A stretch of 30,185 nt of DNA from a virus: positions 1 through 30,185 of the IMG/VR virus record IMGVR_UViG_3300032229_000366; one strand, 5' to 3'. This document shows positions 29,432 through 30,185 of this stretch, one piece after another. Each line of letters opens with the position of its first letter. The stretch's first letter is position 1. The notes under the pieces were generated by a model. The model saw only the letters and a program-made list of their open reading frames with translations, ran no database searches and had not been told where the DNA came from. A program made the translations under genes and the position numbers.

Positions 29432-30185
29432 ATGGCAAATAAAAAATATGATTTCGGATTTAACCTTTCATCTTTGTCAACTTACACAGACGAAGTTGGT
29501 GGTGAATTGATGAGAAGAGCAATTCTTGAAGGAGAAACTGCAAAAATCATTAAAGTACAACCAGGTGTTAAAGGTTCTCAAGCAATCAACTTGCTTGATT
29601 CTACATTAGTAGTACAAGACGGGGCTTGTGGATGGTCATCTTCAGGTCAAACAACTTATACACAAAGAGACATTACTGTATGTCAGTATAAGGTAAACGA
29701 AGCTTTATGTCCTCAGGACTTAAACGATTACTGGTTAGGTCAGTTATTGACTCCAGGTTCTTACAATGAGACTGTACCTTTCGAGGAGCAAATCTCTATC
29801 TTAAAGACACAACAAATCTCTCAATACATTGAGAACCAAATTTGGGGTGCTACTTCAGCTTCAACTTGTTTCTCAGGATTCAAGGAGTTATTATCTTCAG
29901 GAGCAACTGCAACTGTAGGTAAATCAGGTAACATTATTGTTACAGGTACAACAGCTATTTCTTCAAGTAACGCATTAGCTCAAGTTGACATCTTAGTTGA
30001 GGCAATTCCTGATGATGTTGTAAACAGAACTGACTGGGTTGTTTTCATGTCACATGCAAACTACAGAAAGTACTTAATCAACTACAGAACTGCTAACTAC
30101 TTCCACTTCAATCCTGAAGATTCTTATCAGAACTTCAAGACATTCCATCCAGCTACTAACATCTTAGTACATCCAGTTGGTGGAT
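29432..30185 (+). CDS. Major capsid protein, 5' part (continues at 124-314)
   Basis: ATG 29432 follows a 41-nt A-rich leader without a Shine-Dalgarno site. The window holds the first 251 codons; after the 123-bp overlap the frame continues at 124 and stops at 314, giving 314 residues. The start MANKKYDFGFNLSSLSTYTD and then GGELMRRAILEGETAKIIKV look like the N-terminal arm of a phage capsid protein. QGVKGS-like and DGACGWSSSGQTTYTQRDIT segments follow (here read as PGVKGSQAINLL). A central part has DILVEAIPDDVVNRTDWVVF. Size and position after protease and scaffold genes fit an HK97-fold subunit. The capsid gene ends in the terminator at 318-345. Confidence 0.8.
   Translation, partial: MANKKYDFGFNLSSLSTYTDEVGGELMRRAILEGETAKIIKVQPGVKGSQAINLLDSTLVVQDGACGWSSSGQTTYTQRDITVCQYKVNEALCPQDLNDYWLGQLLTPGSYNETVPFEEQISILKTQQISQYIENQIWGATSASTCFSGFKELLSSGATATVGKSGNIIVTGTTAISSSNALAQVDILVEAIPDDVVNRTDWVVFMSHANYRKYLINYRTANYFHFNPEDSYQNFKTFHPATNILVHPVGG
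30063..30185. repeat. Terminal direct repeat, right copy
   Basis: Identical to bases 1-123. Both copies are the same part of the capsid gene, so they represent a single genomic locus seen twice at the ends of a circular assembly. Confidence 0.9.

Noticed and set aside
1-30185. Prophage integration module or diversity-generating retroelement
   Set aside because: No integrase, attachment repeat, reverse transcriptase or template/variable repeat pair was found.

Overview
The window is an AT-rich phage genome (roughly one third G+C by eye) with every convincing gene on the + strand. Bases 1-123 recur exactly at 30063-30185. Closing the circle there rebuilds an uninterrupted 314-codon major capsid gene across the junction, so this looks like one complete circular (circularly permuted) genome of about 30,062 bp with a 123-bp assembly overlap. 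The host is most likely a member of the Bacteroidota, probably flavobacterial. The evidence is the lack of Shine-Dalgarno sites, A-rich leaders, many TAATATG stop/start joints, promoter-like TTG-N18/19-TATATTTA pairs resembling the Bacteroidota -33/-7 consensus, and structural proteins of the kind seen in Bacteroidota phages. The tape measure protein, tail-assembly chaperone and tail completion genes point to a long-tailed, siphovirus-like particle.

Layout. 1-314 plus 29432-30185: major capsid protein. 380-928: abundant structural protein, probably the tail tube, bounded on both sides by G/C-stem terminators. 978-4565: adhesin-like protein with Pro/Thr linkers and lectin-like domains, its small partner gene, and a further virion protein. 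4602-7462: portal, head-tail connector, small membrane coiled-coil protein, an inserted HNH nuclease and a Cys-motif protein. 7532-11703: accessory and regulatory block holding a zinc-ribbon protein, a gene-free 418-bp segment that looks like a structured non-coding RNA with its own promoter and terminator, several small unknown genes, a second HNH nuclease, an ECF-like sigma factor and a DNA methyltransferase. 11756-13650: small terminase subunit, two tiny basic proteins and the large terminase. 13690-17227: tail-assembly chaperone with a likely -1 frameshift at a T9 run, tail completion genes and a tail protein. 17227-23892: a tail hub/fibre fusion and more Pro/Thr-linked adhesin-like proteins. 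23930-26581: small gene and tape measure. 26621-29390: MuF-like/XkdF-like protease and a scaffold-like protein, which lead back into the capsid gene.

The genes form a nearly full head, packaging and tail programme. The phage sigma factor and a recurrent AAGATATTT box 13-17 nt upstream of six start codons may organise its expression. I could not recognise any replication protein, integrase or endolysin, so the phage either depends heavily on its host or carries these functions in unrecognised genes.

The observations most worth pursuing are the putative non-coding RNA at about 8044-8410, the duplicated unit of Pro/Thr linker, lectin-like domain and ~70-residue partner protein (978-3255 and 17227-21265), the T9 frameshift site at 14190-14198, and the AAGATATTT box.
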